Shown here piece after piece: positions 22,630 through 31,105 of a DNA stretch of 33,849 nucleotides. Every line of letters begins with the position of its first letter. Position 1 is the stretch's first letter. Under the pieces are notes generated by a model that had not been told where the DNA came from, made no database searches, and saw only the letters and a list, made by a program, of their open reading frames with translations. A program made the translations under genes and the position numbers. Origin of the DNA: an uncultured Oscillospiraceae bacterium (lineage in GTDB: Bacteria; Bacillota; Clostridia; Oscillospirales; Acutalibacteraceae); NCBI GenBank assembly GCA_900550315.1, contig URRK01000003.1, forward strand, positions 1-33,849, given 5' to 3'.

Positions 22630-22843
22630 GGTCAAGCCGACTTTGTCGATGGCTGCTTCCTCAGGCTCTGAAAATCTTGAAATATCTATATATACCACAC
22701 TCTACTCTTTTGCCAAAGTGAGCTTAGGATTTTTCTCGTTTTCACCTCAAAAATCGCAGCTTCACTTTGACAATTTAAGCTTTAATTTTAATCATTATAC
22801 GCCTTTTGTTGTCCCCAAAACGGACACTTTAATGATTGTTTTA

Positions 22844-24706
22844 TCATTCCGCTTCAACGGCAACATGTTTTCCGCTGAAAGCGACGCCGTATTTATAGAT
22901 TGTTTTTACACCTTTTGATTTCAGCTCGGTGTCGTATTTTTTGTCGTTAATTTGTTTTAGTGCTGTTTTGGCAAGCTCTTGTAATTCTTTCTCACTGCAG
23001 TTTTTCTCGGCTTTCAGTTCGATGATAATACCGGGAAGATTATTGACTTTCGGAGAAAGTGCAATATCATATCTGCCGTCACCGGATTCGCGGTTAGAGG
23101 TTACATACGAATTGCCAAACAGAGCACAAACACCGAGCATAAAGCCGTGATAGAAGTTTTCGCCTGCAGCATCAAAAACGCTGACCGACTGAATAAGGAA
23201 ATTGCTGATGATGTCTCGTAATTTTTCACCGTTGCCGGAAAATATTGCTTCTTCAACGGCAATAGCTGTGGCTTGCGGAATGAGATTTTCCAACTTTTGA
23301 AGGATTTCTTTGCGGTAAACAAGTGAGATTTCTTTATTCGGCAAAGCGACCTCGCACATAAAATCTCCGCTGATAGAAACGCTCGATTTAACAACTTTCA
23401 AATATCCTGCCATCAGCAAGAAACTGTAGATAGATGACGGATTATTTTTAATTTGCGGATAAATCACGCTTGTGTCGATATAAGTTGTAAACGAGCCGCC
23501 GTTGACAAGAGAAGTGAGGCGTTCGTAGATTTCGTTGTCCGCTTCTTTAATAACCTCACCGATGATGTCGTTGCTTCCGGTAGAAAGCCAGAACGCTCTC
23601 GGTTCACAGTCGTTGCTGAAATAGTTGATAACCGACCACGGGTTAAAAATATCCGTTTTGCCAAAGTGATAACCGTCATACCATTCGCAAACCTCGTCAA
23701 ACTTATCCGAAGCGCTGTAGTACGCCGCCATTTCTTTTACTTCGTTTGCAGTAAATCCGAAATATTCGCTGTATTTATTATCGAGGACCGAATTGATTGT
23801 AAGGTTATTCAGACCACTGAAAATGCTTTCTTTGGCAACGCGGAGAATACCTGTGAGGAAACCGAATGCCAGACTCTTATTATCCTTGAAACAGCCGGAC
23901 AGAAGATTACGCATAAACGCGATAACATCGTCGTAGAAACCGCTTGTATGCCCGCTTTGAATTGGAGTGTCATACTCATCAATGATGATAACAGCACCCT
24001 CACCGTAATGTTTTTTCAACATTTCAGACAGATACAGCAGCGACCGCTCAAGGTCAACAGCTGAAAACTTTTCGGACACCATTTTATCGTAAAAATCTTT
24101 TTGCTTTTTATCTAACTTTGGACTTTTAGAAAGATCTGAATGCCGGCAGTATTCGCTGGAAATAATCGAGCCGATATTGGCGAAGGTGTTATCCCAAGAA
24201 TTGTGTTTTACATCTTTTAATGTAATAAAAATCACGGGGTACTTGCCTTGAAAAGAGCGATAATATTCGCCTTGTTCCCAGATCTTTTTATCCTTGAAAT
24301 ACTTTGAAGTATCCTCGTTTGTTTTTTCAAAGAAAGTGCGGAGCATGTCCATATTGAGAGTTTTACCAAAACGGCGCGGGCGCGTAAAAAGAGTAACCAT
24401 CGGGCGCTCATCAATGAAATCCTTGAGCATCATAGTCTTGTCGATATAGTAATATTCAGTTGAAGCTAAGCGATAATCAGACACACCGACGGGCAGGGGC
24501 AAGTGTTTCGGACGGCTTTTTGCCCGAACATACGCTCCTGTTTTAATTCTGTTGTCAACCGGCTTTTCGGCGCCGGCGGGGATAAGCCAGCTGCGTCCGC
24601 TTTTGATAGCACCGGGGATTTTCCCACCAATACAAAGTCCGCGAACTGTTCTTTCGGCTAATTCCCAACGCATTGCTGCTTCTTTTACAGAAATTACATT
24701 CGCCAT
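22844..24706 (-). CDS. AAA-ATPase with PD-(D/E)XK nuclease-like C-terminus and N-terminal HTH
   Basis: A complete 620-residue protein of the PF09820 (AAA-ATPase-like) plus PF08011 (PDDEXK) family, common in gut bacteria and of unsettled function. Residues 1-45 (VISVKEAAMRWELAERTVRG, IKSGRSWLIPAG) form a MerR/excisionase-like HTH, an addition not usual in the family. The ATPase has the Walker A variant RPRRFGKT (109-116) and Walker B VIIIDEYDTPI. The C-terminal nuclease-like site is RYDIALSP then IIIELKAEK (Asp ... Glu-x-Lys). It stands alone, between a truncated transposase and the MATE operon, in a block of different codon style. Defence-related or element-related roles are possible; none is shown. 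Confidence 0.85.
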   Translation of the reverse strand: MANVISVKEAAMRWELAERTVRGLCIGGKIPGAIKSGRSWLIPAGAEKPVDNRIKTGAYVRAKSRPKHLPLPVGVSDYRLASTEYYYIDKTMMLKDFIDERPMVTLFTRPRRFGKTLNMDMLRTFFEKTNEDTSKYFKDKKIWEQGEYYRSFQGKYPVIFITLKDVKHNSWDNTFANIGSIISSEYCRHSDLSKSPKLDKKQKDFYDKMVSEKFSAVDLERSLLYLSEMLKKHYGEGAVIIIDEYDTPIQSGHTSGFYDDVIAFMRNLLSGCFKDNKSLAFGFLTGILRVAKESIFSGLNNLTINSVLDNKYSEYFGFTANEVKEMAAYYSASDKFDEVCEWYDGYHFGKTDIFNPWSVINYFSNDCEPRAFWLSTGSNDIIGEVIKEADNEIYERLTSLVNGGSFTTYIDTSVIYPQIKNNPSSIYSFLLMAGYLKVVKSSVSISGDFMCEVALPNKEISLVYRKEILQKLENLIPQATAIAVEEAIFSGNGEKLRDIISNFLIQSVSVFDAAGENFYHGFMLGVCALFGNSYVTSNRESGDGRYDIALSPKVNNLPGIIIELKAEKNCSEKELQELAKTALKQINDKKYDTELKSKGVKTIYKYGVAFSGKHVAVEAE

Positions 24707-24832
24707 AGTAAAACTCTCCTTACAGTTGTTCGATTATATTATACCCATATTGCGGCTAAATGTCAATGCAAAACGGCGAAATATTTGATAATTAGCCGTT
24801 GTGTTTCGCCGATTGATAATTAACATAAGAAA

Positions 24833-24852
24833 AGCGGAGCCGAAGCTCCGCT
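24833..24852 (-). terminator. Terminator-like hairpin upstream of the transporter
   Basis: AGCGGAGC, tetraloop (TTCG on the minus strand), GCTCCGCT, followed on the minus strand by TTTTCTT. A second hairpin, TTCCTCTTT/AAAGAGGAA with loop CTGC, lies at 24882-24903 just before the transporter promoter. Confidence 0.5.
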
Positions 24853-24909
24853 CAGACCGTCAGCAAATTCACGATATAATATTCCTCTTTCTGCAAAGAG
24901 GAAGTATGA

Positions 24910-24938
24910 TTGAAAAGCGCCGCAATTTCTGCTATAAT
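24910..24938 (+). promoter_or_regulatory. Promoter of the MATE transporter
   Basis: TTGAAA (24910-24915), 17 bp, TATAAT (24933-24938). Start expected near 24945, exactly at the first base pairs of the folded leader. Confidence 0.75.
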
Positions 24939-24943
24939 GTGCC

Positions 24944-25072
24944 TGTACACCTTCTTTTTCCATTTATATAGTGCCGATGCAGACGGCATTTTATTGAGAG
25001 CGGTCATCTTGCCGTCTCTCGGTGGAGCATACGGTGCTGCAAAAATAAAAGGCAGTATGCGAAGACTGTACA
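24944..25072 (+). promoter_or_regulatory. Structured 5' leader (riboswitch-like) of the MATE gene
   Basis: Four helices form a closed junction. P1: TGTACA (24944-24949) and TTC with GAA (25061-25063) and TGTACA (25067-25072). P2: TGCCG/CGGCA (24972-24988). P3: GAGAGCGG/CCG-T-CTCTC (24996-25020). P4: GCATAC-GG-TGC/GCA-GTATGC (25027-25060). The RNA would begin at P1 and the transporter ATG lies 11 nt after it. No ribosome site is visible before that ATG. I do not recognise it as a known riboswitch class. Confidence 0.45.
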
Positions 25073-25082
25073 AGTATAAATT

Positions 25083-26381
25083 ATGAGAAAAAGAATATCG
25101 GAACTCAAAAGCTTTCATTGGCGGCTATGGCTCTCTCTTTGTGCGCTTGCACTCATTCCGGCAGTGTATCAAACGGTCAAAACCTTTCTTATCTCCTCAG
25201 GCGGGCAGGACGGCACGTTTGACATCATCGGGCAGATGGAATGGTTTGACCTGATAAATGAAACCCTGCAGGCGTTTCTGATTGTGCCGCTCTACTCTGT
25301 GTTAAACCGCATCTTCAAAAATCACCGCGAGGAATTTGCGGGAGCAACATTCAAGACAGGTCTTTGTGCATCTGTGCTCTACACGCTTTTCTCGGTCGGT
25401 GTTCTTATCTACGGCTCGACACTTATCGGGGCGATGAGCCCGGGCGAGATAGACATAGCGGTCACATCTACATATCTCCGCCTTGAAACGCTCGCGTTTA
25501 TGATGGGAATTATCGTCAGCTTTGCAAATGTAGTGTTCGTCGTGATAGGCAAGGATAAAAACGTCTATATCTTTCTCGCCGTCCGCACGGCGCTGTCACT
25601 TGTCGCCGACATTTTGCTGATTCCGAGCTTCGGTGTTTACGGCGTGGCGGTATCGAATATTATATCAAACACAGTGCTCTCCGCCGCGTGCATTCTTCTG
25701 CTTTATAAGCAAGGATACATCCGTTTCCGCCGTTTCAAAAAATCCGACGGCGCAATGCTTCGCGAATGGTGCAAGACCGGGGTGTTTTCAGGGCTTCAAC
25801 AGTTTATCGACAACCTTATCTATGCCGTTATGGTCTGCAAAATGGTTAATATGGTCGCCGAGCAGGGCAACTATTGGATAGCAAATAATTTTATCTGGGG
25901 CTGGCTGCTTATTCCTATCACAGCCCTTGCCGAGGTTATCCGCTCGGACTGCAAGGACGGGTACAAAGAGCTGCGTAAATTCAACTATTACTTTATTGCC
26001 GCTGCAAGTGCGATGCTTTGGGTGGTTACCATTCCCACATGGACACCGTTCTTCCGCTATGCGCAGGGGCTTGAGAATGCAGGAGAGATTTTCGGTATCG
26101 TTATAAAGCTCGTTCCGTTTTATATTGCGTATGCGGGCTGTGCAATTATCGACAACATCTTTGTGGGGCTTGGCAAAACCGGCTATAATGCCGTCAATTC
26201 TCTTATTATCAACCTCGGCTACTACGGTGTTTTCTATATCCTGTACCGCGCAGGTGTAATCACATTTACGATGAACACGATAATTTTGATGTTCGGCTTC
26301 GGTATGGTAGTGCACCTTGCTGTTTCACTTATCGAGGAAAAGGTGTTTTTCGGAAGGTCAATTTACAGTAAGTCAGAATAA
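25083..26381 (+). CDS. MATE-family efflux transporter
   Basis: A 432-residue membrane protein of the MATE/MOP exporter superfamily. It shows about twelve hydrophobic segments (for example LWLSLCALALIPAVYQTVKT, LRLETLAFMMGIIVSFANVV, FGVYGVAVSNIISNTVLSAA, LIINLGYYGVFYILYRAGVI). The duplicated half pattern, with G-V-x-G-x-A-x-(S/T) between helices, is typical. MATE proteins export cationic drugs or metabolites with Na+ or H+. Start ATG 25083 has no clear ribosome site, which is odd for this window. It is preceded by a strongly folded leader and its own promoter, so it may be controlled at the RNA level. Alone in its operon; a terminator follows. Substrate unknown. Confidence 0.85.
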   Translation: MRKRISELKSFHWRLWLSLCALALIPAVYQTVKTFLISSGGQDGTFDIIGQMEWFDLINETLQAFLIVPLYSVLNRIFKNHREEFAGATFKTGLCASVLYTLFSVGVLIYGSTLIGAMSPGEIDIAVTSTYLRLETLAFMMGIIVSFANVVFVVIGKDKNVYIFLAVRTALSLVADILLIPSFGVYGVAVSNIISNTVLSAACILLLYKQGYIRFRRFKKSDGAMLREWCKTGVFSGLQQFIDNLIYAVMVCKMVNMVAEQGNYWIANNFIWGWLLIPITALAEVIRSDCKDGYKELRKFNYYFIAAASAMLWVVTIPTWTPFFRYAQGLENAGEIFGIVIKLVPFYIAYAGCAIIDNIFVGLGKTGYNAVNSLIINLGYYGVFYILYRAGVITFTMNTIILMFGFGMVVHLAVSLIEEKVFFGRSIYSKSE

Positions 26382-26385
26382 CGTC

Positions 26386-26419
26386 AAAAGGCTTCGGAGC
26401 GTTTTTCCGAAGCCTTTTT
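26386..26419 (+). terminator. Terminator of the MATE gene
   Basis: AAAAGGCTTCGGA, loop GCGTTTT, TCCGAAGCCTTTTT. It can also serve the convergent glycosylase gene. Confidence 0.9.
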
Positions 26420-26450
26420 GAGAACTTAAATATGTACAAGTATATGCGGT

Positions 26451-27041
26451 CTATATCTCTTTCAAAATGCAGTCTTTATCAATATAAAACCTGAGTTTTG
26501 AATCATTATTGATATTTACCCGTTTGCACGATTTGATATTTTCGTCAGCATAGCTTTTATAGTCGGCGATTATCACGTCCGAAAAAACATTCTCATCGCG
26601 CAGATTTATCGGGAGTTGATTTGATACAATCCCAAGTTTATCATGGCAAAGCACATATGGTTTGCCTGTAGTAAAATTCAGGGTTTCACATTCCTGTATC
26701 ACTCTATCTTTTTCAACTTTTATTGCTCCCCGAATTAAAATGTTATCGCAACTATATTCATTCTCCCATTTCTGGCTCATTCCGCCTTTGCAGGCTATGT
26801 GCAGCATTCCCCCGTAAACAAAACAGGTGCCGATTTTATCTTTTCCCGTTAAAACATCATGTCCCTTGCCGCGCTTGCTCCTGTTGACATAACTGATTTC
26901 TTTTCCTTCCTCACACTTTTCGTCAAAGGGATATGCCTCGGTTACGGTAATCATATATTTATGCCCGTTGCAGTTTATTGTTTTCCCCAGCAGCTCCTTT
27001 GCCAAGTATTCAGCCCTTTTATTGTAATCAATCGTTTTCAT
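26451..27041 (-). CDS. DNA-3-methyladenine glycosylase (AAG/MPG family)
   Basis: A 196-residue base-excision repair enzyme of the AAG/MPG family (PF02245), which flips out and removes alkylated purines. Seen: AEYLAKELLGKTINCNGHKY (A-x-x-LLGK entry), the active-site strand MITVTEAYPFDE (Glu of T-E-A-Y activates water), then GKIGTCFVYGGMLHIACKG in place of the usual A-Y-V-Y-x-x-x-x-x-x-N. A run of basic residues (NRSKRGKGHDV) fits DNA contact. The rest is as long as small bacterial members. Start ATG follows GGGAG. It is convergent with the MATE gene and has no clear operon partner. Some loops differ from the standard family, so substrate range may be changed. Confidence 0.8.
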   Translation of the reverse strand: MKTIDYNKRAEYLAKELLGKTINCNGHKYMITVTEAYPFDEKCEEGKEISYVNRSKRGKGHDVLTGKDKIGTCFVYGGMLHIACKGGMSQKWENEYSCDNILIRGAIKVEKDRVIQECETLNFTTGKPYVLCHDKLGIVSNQLPINLRDENVFSDVIIADYKSYADENIKSCKRVNINNDSKLRFYIDKDCILKEI

Positions 27042-27110
27042 TTAAGATTTCTCCCTACTTTTAACTTTGCCGAGCAAATTGTACCACATTATTTGATTTT
27101 CTTCAACACA

Positions 27111-27144
27111 CACTCCCCGCATCTCTTGCGAAGTACAGGGAGTG
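27111..27144 (-). terminator. Hairpin downstream of TnpV
   Basis: CACTCCC/GGGAGTG with an inner CGC/GCG, 21 bp beyond the TnpV stop. No strong T-run. Confidence 0.4.
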
Positions 27145-27164
27145 ATTTAATATTTCACATATCA

Positions 27165-27533
27165 CTATCTCAAAATCAGTTCCTGATTGACTATCTCCTC
27201 CGCGCGGTGGCGGATACTGTTCATTCGGCGCACCCATTCCATTTGGTCGGTGGCTTTTAGGCGCTCGGTGACATTTTCGTTTTTCGCTATGTCGCATACA
27301 AGCTGAGAAAACATTTCATCGGCTTGCCGGTCGATATTTTCTATGTAGGCGTTCAGCTCGCCCGGAAGCCACAGACTGCTGAAAAGCGTTTTATCGTGTT
27401 TTCGGATATAGGCGTAGTGCCGGCGACCGAAAGGTCCAAAGGTGGGCTGCTCGGGCGCGGCAACATTCGGCAGGAGATAATCGCCCTCTTTGCGGTAAGT
27501 GCCGCCCATGCGTTCAAATAGTGTTTCTTTCAT
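27165..27533 (-). CDS. tnpV: TnpV-like transposon-encoded protein
   Basis: A 122-residue protein of the TnpV family (PF14198), found in Tn4451-type and many gut clostridial elements. Typical parts: ERMGGTYRKEGDYLLPNVAA, the G-x-x-G-R-R-H-x-x-Y box in FGPFGRRHYAYIRKH, and the C-terminal QMEWVRRMNSIRHRAEEIVN. Its role in the elements is not known; it is not a transposase. I start at the second Met (27533) because AAAGGAG is 9 nt before it, whereas the first ATG (27539) is only 3 nt away. The abrB fragment lies 19 nt upstream. Its neighbour on that side is the end of the serine-recombinase element. Confidence 0.85.
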   Translation of the reverse strand: MKETLFERMGGTYRKEGDYLLPNVAAPEQPTFGPFGRRHYAYIRKHDKTLFSSLWLPGELNAYIENIDRQADEMFSQLVCDIAKNENVTERLKATDQMEWVRRMNSIRHRAEEIVNQELILR

Positions 27534-27552
27534 TTCCATTGACTCCTTTTTG

Positions 27553-27696
27553 TTATTTTCCCAGCCGTGAGGAGAGTTTCTCCACGGCTATTCGGAACTT
27601 TTCGAACGGTGTCAATGTTATCAGCGGCGGGTCGCCCTCGCGAATACGCATGGTGCGGCGAATTTCCTTTGGAATTACTACCCGGCCAAGGTCATC
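27553..27696 (-). pseudogene. AbrB/SpoVT-type transition regulator, 5' end missing
   Basis: The fragment begins exactly at DDLGRVVIPKEIRRTMRIRE, the heart of the AbrB DNA-binding domain, and runs on to GDPPLITLTPFEKFRIAVEK. The usual first residues (about ten, ending R-K-V) are missing; upstream bases are unrelated and soon reach a stop in frame. The break falls at the GAT codon of the first Asp. TnpX-type serine recombinases integrate at GA dinucleotides, so the GA here (27695-27696) may be the element junction. The missing 5' end would then lie at the other end of the element, outside this window. TnpV follows 19 nt downstream. Confidence 0.65.
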
Positions 27697-27724
27697 TGCT
27701 TGTGTCAAGTGGAATCCAAAAATT

Positions 27725-27751
27725 TTTAAAAACCCTTATATATCAAGGGTT
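27725..27751 (-). terminator. Terminator near the element end
   Basis: Minus strand AACCCTT, loop, AAGGGTT followed by TTTAAAAATTTTT. It separates the recombinase operon from the abrB fragment. Confidence 0.6.
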
Positions 27752-27804
27752 TCCGGACTTTCGACAAAATTAACCCTTGCGTTATTATAACACAAAAACA
27801 GCAT

Positions 27805-27829
27805 AAAAGCCAGCAAAAAACCGGCTTTT
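27805..27829 (-). terminator. Terminator of the serine recombinase operon
   Basis: AAAAGCC/GGCTTTT around an 11-nt loop, 6 bp past the last stop in frame of the third recombinase. Confidence 0.6.
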
Positions 27830-27835
27830 ACATGG

Positions 27836-29389
27836 TCATGAAAGTTGGAAGGCAACATCAAACTTCCATTCAATTTTCAGATTTTCGTTGTCAAAAACAA
27901 TGACGCGGTCTATATCGTCGTACATTCTTTCCCGGAGTTTATCGTCCGGCTCATCTGCTGCAGCGGCGATATTTTTGATCGCATTCATTGCCGTGTTGCT
28001 TTCTTCCTGCTTTTGCAGCAGGCCTTCAATTTCATCCTAGATTCGTGATAACTCCGTCTGGAGTCTGTCCCTATCCTCTGAAAGAGCGCCTTTCTTTTCG
28101 AGAAAAGCATTCCGGGATATTTCATCGGAACGGAATTGCTCATACAGTGATGCAACCTTACCGCCGATCCCTCCGAGCTGAATGCGGAGGGATTTTTGCT
28201 GCGCCCGAAGAGGAGCAAGCTTATCTGGCTGCTTTTCATTTACTGTCCTGCAATATTCTTCGCTGACAATTTGCAGCTGCCGTTTGTATGTGGTGAAAAC
28301 AACATCCTCTATATTTGTCCGGCTCCAATGAATGCCTGCACACGGAGCGTCCCTTATATATAACGGCGTAGCGCAGGAGTAATATTCGTCCAAGCCAAAG
28401 GTCTTGCGAAGTCTGCGGCCGCAGTGCCCGCAATAGTAAACACGGTCACGGCGGTCGGTTCTGACAACATCGTACTTTTTCACCTTCCGCAGGGTATCAT
28501 TCGCTGCGTAGTATTCATCGTGTGTTACGATGGGTTCGTGCATGCCCTCATTTATCACATAATCCTTCGGCGCATACCGTTTTTGCACTTTGGCCCGAAT
28601 GGTTTCATTTCCGCATTTGAAAGACACCATGGCTCCGGTATACTTATAATCCCGTATGATTCGGATCACCGCCTGATGACTCCACATCGCATCGTTGCTA
28701 ATCCCTTGCCGTGAGAGCTTTTTGTGCTGCATCGGCGTCGGAATATGCTTTTCGTTAAGGATACGGGCAATTTCCGTGGATTTCTTTCCCTCAATAGCCC
28801 ACAGGAAAATATCTCGCACAGTGGGTGCAGTTTCGGGGTCCGGCACCATATGGTGCTTTTGCCCTTTGATCTTTGTGTATCCATATGGGCAATGGCTGAC
28901 ATACCGGCCGCTTCTCATCAGCATGTGCTGTGATGTTTTTACCTTTTTTGAGATGTCAACGCTGTACATCTCATACATAAAGTTTCGGAAGGCAACATCA
29001 ATGCCGCCGGTTGTCCCGATAAACTGATCGCTGTCGTAATGGTTATTGACCGCAATAAACCGGATGCCGAGATATGGAAAGATGTGCTCAAGGTAATCGC
29101 CGGCTTCAATATAGTTTCGCGCAAATCGGGAAAGGTCTTTCACGACGATGCAGGAAACATCACCGGAGCGCACCATCGCCATCATCCGCTTAAAACCGGG
29201 ACGGTCGAAATTCGTCCCGGAATATCCGTCATCGACGAACTCGACCGTCTTCATGGAAGCAAGCTCAGGCTGCCCTTGGATAAACTGAGCGATGATGCCG
29301 CGCTGGGCCGTAATACTATTGCTCTCATCATTCGCGCCGGTGTCCTCAAGCGATAGCCTGAGATACACGGCAAGCTGTTTTTTCGGCAT
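27836..29389 (-). pseudogene. Large serine recombinase, interrupted by an in-frame TAG
   Basis: TnpX-like large serine recombinase. The resolvase domain has the nucleophile in VYLRLSLEDTG, then GYSGTNFDRPGFKRMM and VKDLSRFARNYIEAGDYLE; the recombinase domain and zinc ribbon (YYCGHCGRRLRK ... CATPLYIRDAPCAG) follow. Frame stops at TAG (28037-28039) after 450 residues, inside the coiled-coil region. It then continues open for 66 codons (DEIEGLLQKQEESNTAMN ... IEWKFDVAFQLS) to TGA at 27836. The continuation reads like the family C-terminus, so this is a point nonsense change (CAG to TAG is simplest), or rare readthrough. ATG overlaps neighbours closely: AGGAGG lies just before it, inside the end of the upstream gene. 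Confidence 0.88.
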
Positions 29390-31105
29390 TTAGGCAACCT
29401 CCTTTCTGATTCGCTCGCACTCCTTGAACATTTCCTCAAACTCAGGCATGTACTTAAACCGAATATCCAAAGAGCCGTCGGTATTCACTCGGATCTCATC
29501 AACCATTGCCTCGACCATTTCTTCGGTTACCGTTTTCGTCTTATAATAGCGTGAAATGAGCCGATTCCATTTTCGGGCGCCTGTTTCAGTCACCTTGGTT
29601 TTTGTCTTAATTGCCTGAAGCTCCTGCAATTCGCTTTCATATGCGGCGATTTCCTTTTGATAGACATCTCTGGCAAGCAAATATTCCTGCTGCGTCAGTA
29701 TGCCGTCCTTGAAGTCGATATACAACCGGGAAAACAGCTTTTTCTTTTGGTCCAGCTTATCCTGCAGTTCTTTGACACGATTTGCCGGCACACTATGCTT
29801 TGCTTTTTCTTTCTCCAAAGCGATCAAGCCGAGCAGCGTTTTTTGTGTGTCAAGGAATAGGTCCATCTGCTTTCGTATAACGCTCAACACGATTTTATCA
29901 AGGTCATCGGCGCGGATGCTCTTTTTTGAGCATGCCGTGTCTCCAAGCTCGATGTTTGTCGGGCATTTATAATTGTAGTAGTCTGTGACCACGCCGTCCT
30001 TTTTCGGGCGGGAATAACTGCGAACATATTTCATAACACGCCCGCAGTCGGCACACCTCAAAACCGAACCGTATGGATTGGGACGCTTGGGCAGATGCGC
30101 ATAGCGTCCGAAGGATTTCGTCGCATTGCTTGAGACCTTTTTGTTGATCTCCTGCACCGTATTCCACAGCTCCATGCTGATAATCGGCTCGTGTGTCCCT
30201 TCAACCACATCCCAGTCCGCCTCTTTTGTCCAATGGTATTTTTCGCCCTTATACAGGCACTGCGAGCTGCGTCCTTGCGCCAAATTCCCGATATAGACCA
30301 CATTGACAAGCAGGTCTTTCAGAACATGGCGATTCCAGGGCAGTTCACTCCCTTTCTTATTATTATTTGTTATAATGCCGCGCTCATAGCGTAGCCGCCC
30401 AGGGGAGGGATAGCCTTTTTCGTTGAGAATACGGCATATAGTATCAAATCCGATCCCTTTCGCTCTGAGTTCAAAGATCTCGACTACGATCGGAGCGATC
30501 TCATGATCGATCACCAATCGGCTCCGATTATTTTCATCCTTCAGATAGCCGTATGGAGCATAATTGCCGATGTAATCACCGCGCAGCCGCTTATTCTTCA
30601 TTGTCGAGCAGATCTTTTTGGATATGTCCTTTGCGTACATATCATTGATCAGATTTTTAAGAGTGGCGGCGAGCTTTTCGCCGGCATTGGCAGAGCTGCT
30701 GTCATAATCGTCGCTGACGGAAATAAAGCGTATGCCGAGGAAAGGAAAGATGCGTTCCAGATATTCACCGGTCTCCACATAGTTTCTGCCAAGGCGGGAA
30801 AAGTCCTTCACAAGGATGCAATTGATCCGTCCTTTCCGCACATCCTCGATCATTCGATGAAACGCGGGGCGCTCAAAATCGGTACCCGTGTAGCCGTTAT
30901 CGGCATATACCTCTTTCAGCTCGAGATACGGCCGCTCGGCAAGATAGTTTCTCAGGAGCAGTTCCTGATTTTCAATCGAATCCGCATCCGCCTTGCCGTT
31001 GTCCTCAACAGACAAACGAACATAAAGCGCGGTACGAAACACGGCCTGCCTTTGGCCTTTCGGAAGACCTTCGGAAACGCCGTTTTTCCGTGATACTCTG
31101 GCCAC
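29390..31105 (-). CDS. Large serine recombinase (second of three)
   Basis: A complete 571-residue large serine recombinase: catalytic Ser in LYVRLSVEDNG, GYTGTDFERPAFHRMIEDVR and VKDFSRLGRNYVETGEYLER in the resolvase domain. The recombinase domain (GIGFDTICRILNEKGYPSP), a zinc ribbon (LRCADCGRVMKYV ... CPTNIELGDTACSKKS) and a long coiled coil (VKELQDKLDQKKKLFSRLYI) follow. These enzymes integrate and excise clostridial transposons and conjugative elements. Start GTG 31105 overlaps the upstream stop by one base (TAGTG); its own stop touches the next ATG. Three recombinases translated in series suggests they act together, as a set rather than singly. Confidence 0.93.
   Translation of the reverse strand: MARVSRKNGVSEGLPKGQRQAVFRTALYVRLSVEDNGKADADSIENQELLLRNYLAERPYLELKEVYADNGYTGTDFERPAFHRMIEDVRKGRINCILVKDFSRLGRNYVETGEYLERIFPFLGIRFISVSDDYDSSSANAGEKLAATLKNLINDMYAKDISKKICSTMKNKRLRGDYIGNYAPYGYLKDENNRSRLVIDHEIAPIVVEIFELRAKGIGFDTICRILNEKGYPSPGRLRYERGIITNNNKKGSELPWNRHVLKDLLVNVVYIGNLAQGRSSQCLYKGEKYHWTKEADWDVVEGTHEPIISMELWNTVQEINKKVSSNATKSFGRYAHLPKRPNPYGSVLRCADCGRVMKYVRSYSRPKKDGVVTDYYNYKCPTNIELGDTACSKKSIRADDLDKIVLSVIRKQMDLFLDTQKTLLGLIALEKEKAKHSVPANRVKELQDKLDQKKKLFSRLYIDFKDGILTQQEYLLARDVYQKEIAAYESELQELQAIKTKTKVTETGARKWNRLISRYYKTKTVTEEMVEAMVDEIRVNTDGSLDIRFKYMPEFEEMFKECERIRKEVA

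Noticed and set aside
22104..22843. Complete IS30 element with terminal inverted repeats
   Set aside because: The catalytic core is missing and I could not find a convincing pair of terminal inverted repeats, so only a truncated transposase is reported.
23453..24064. 203-residue plus-strand frame
   Set aside because: Lies wholly opposite the AAA-ATPase gene and shows no family motif; shadow frame.
24852..25118. 88-residue minus-strand frame ending at a terminator-like hairpin
   Set aside because: No ribosome site, composition like a shadow, and it overlaps the transporter promoter and folded leader, which explain the region better.
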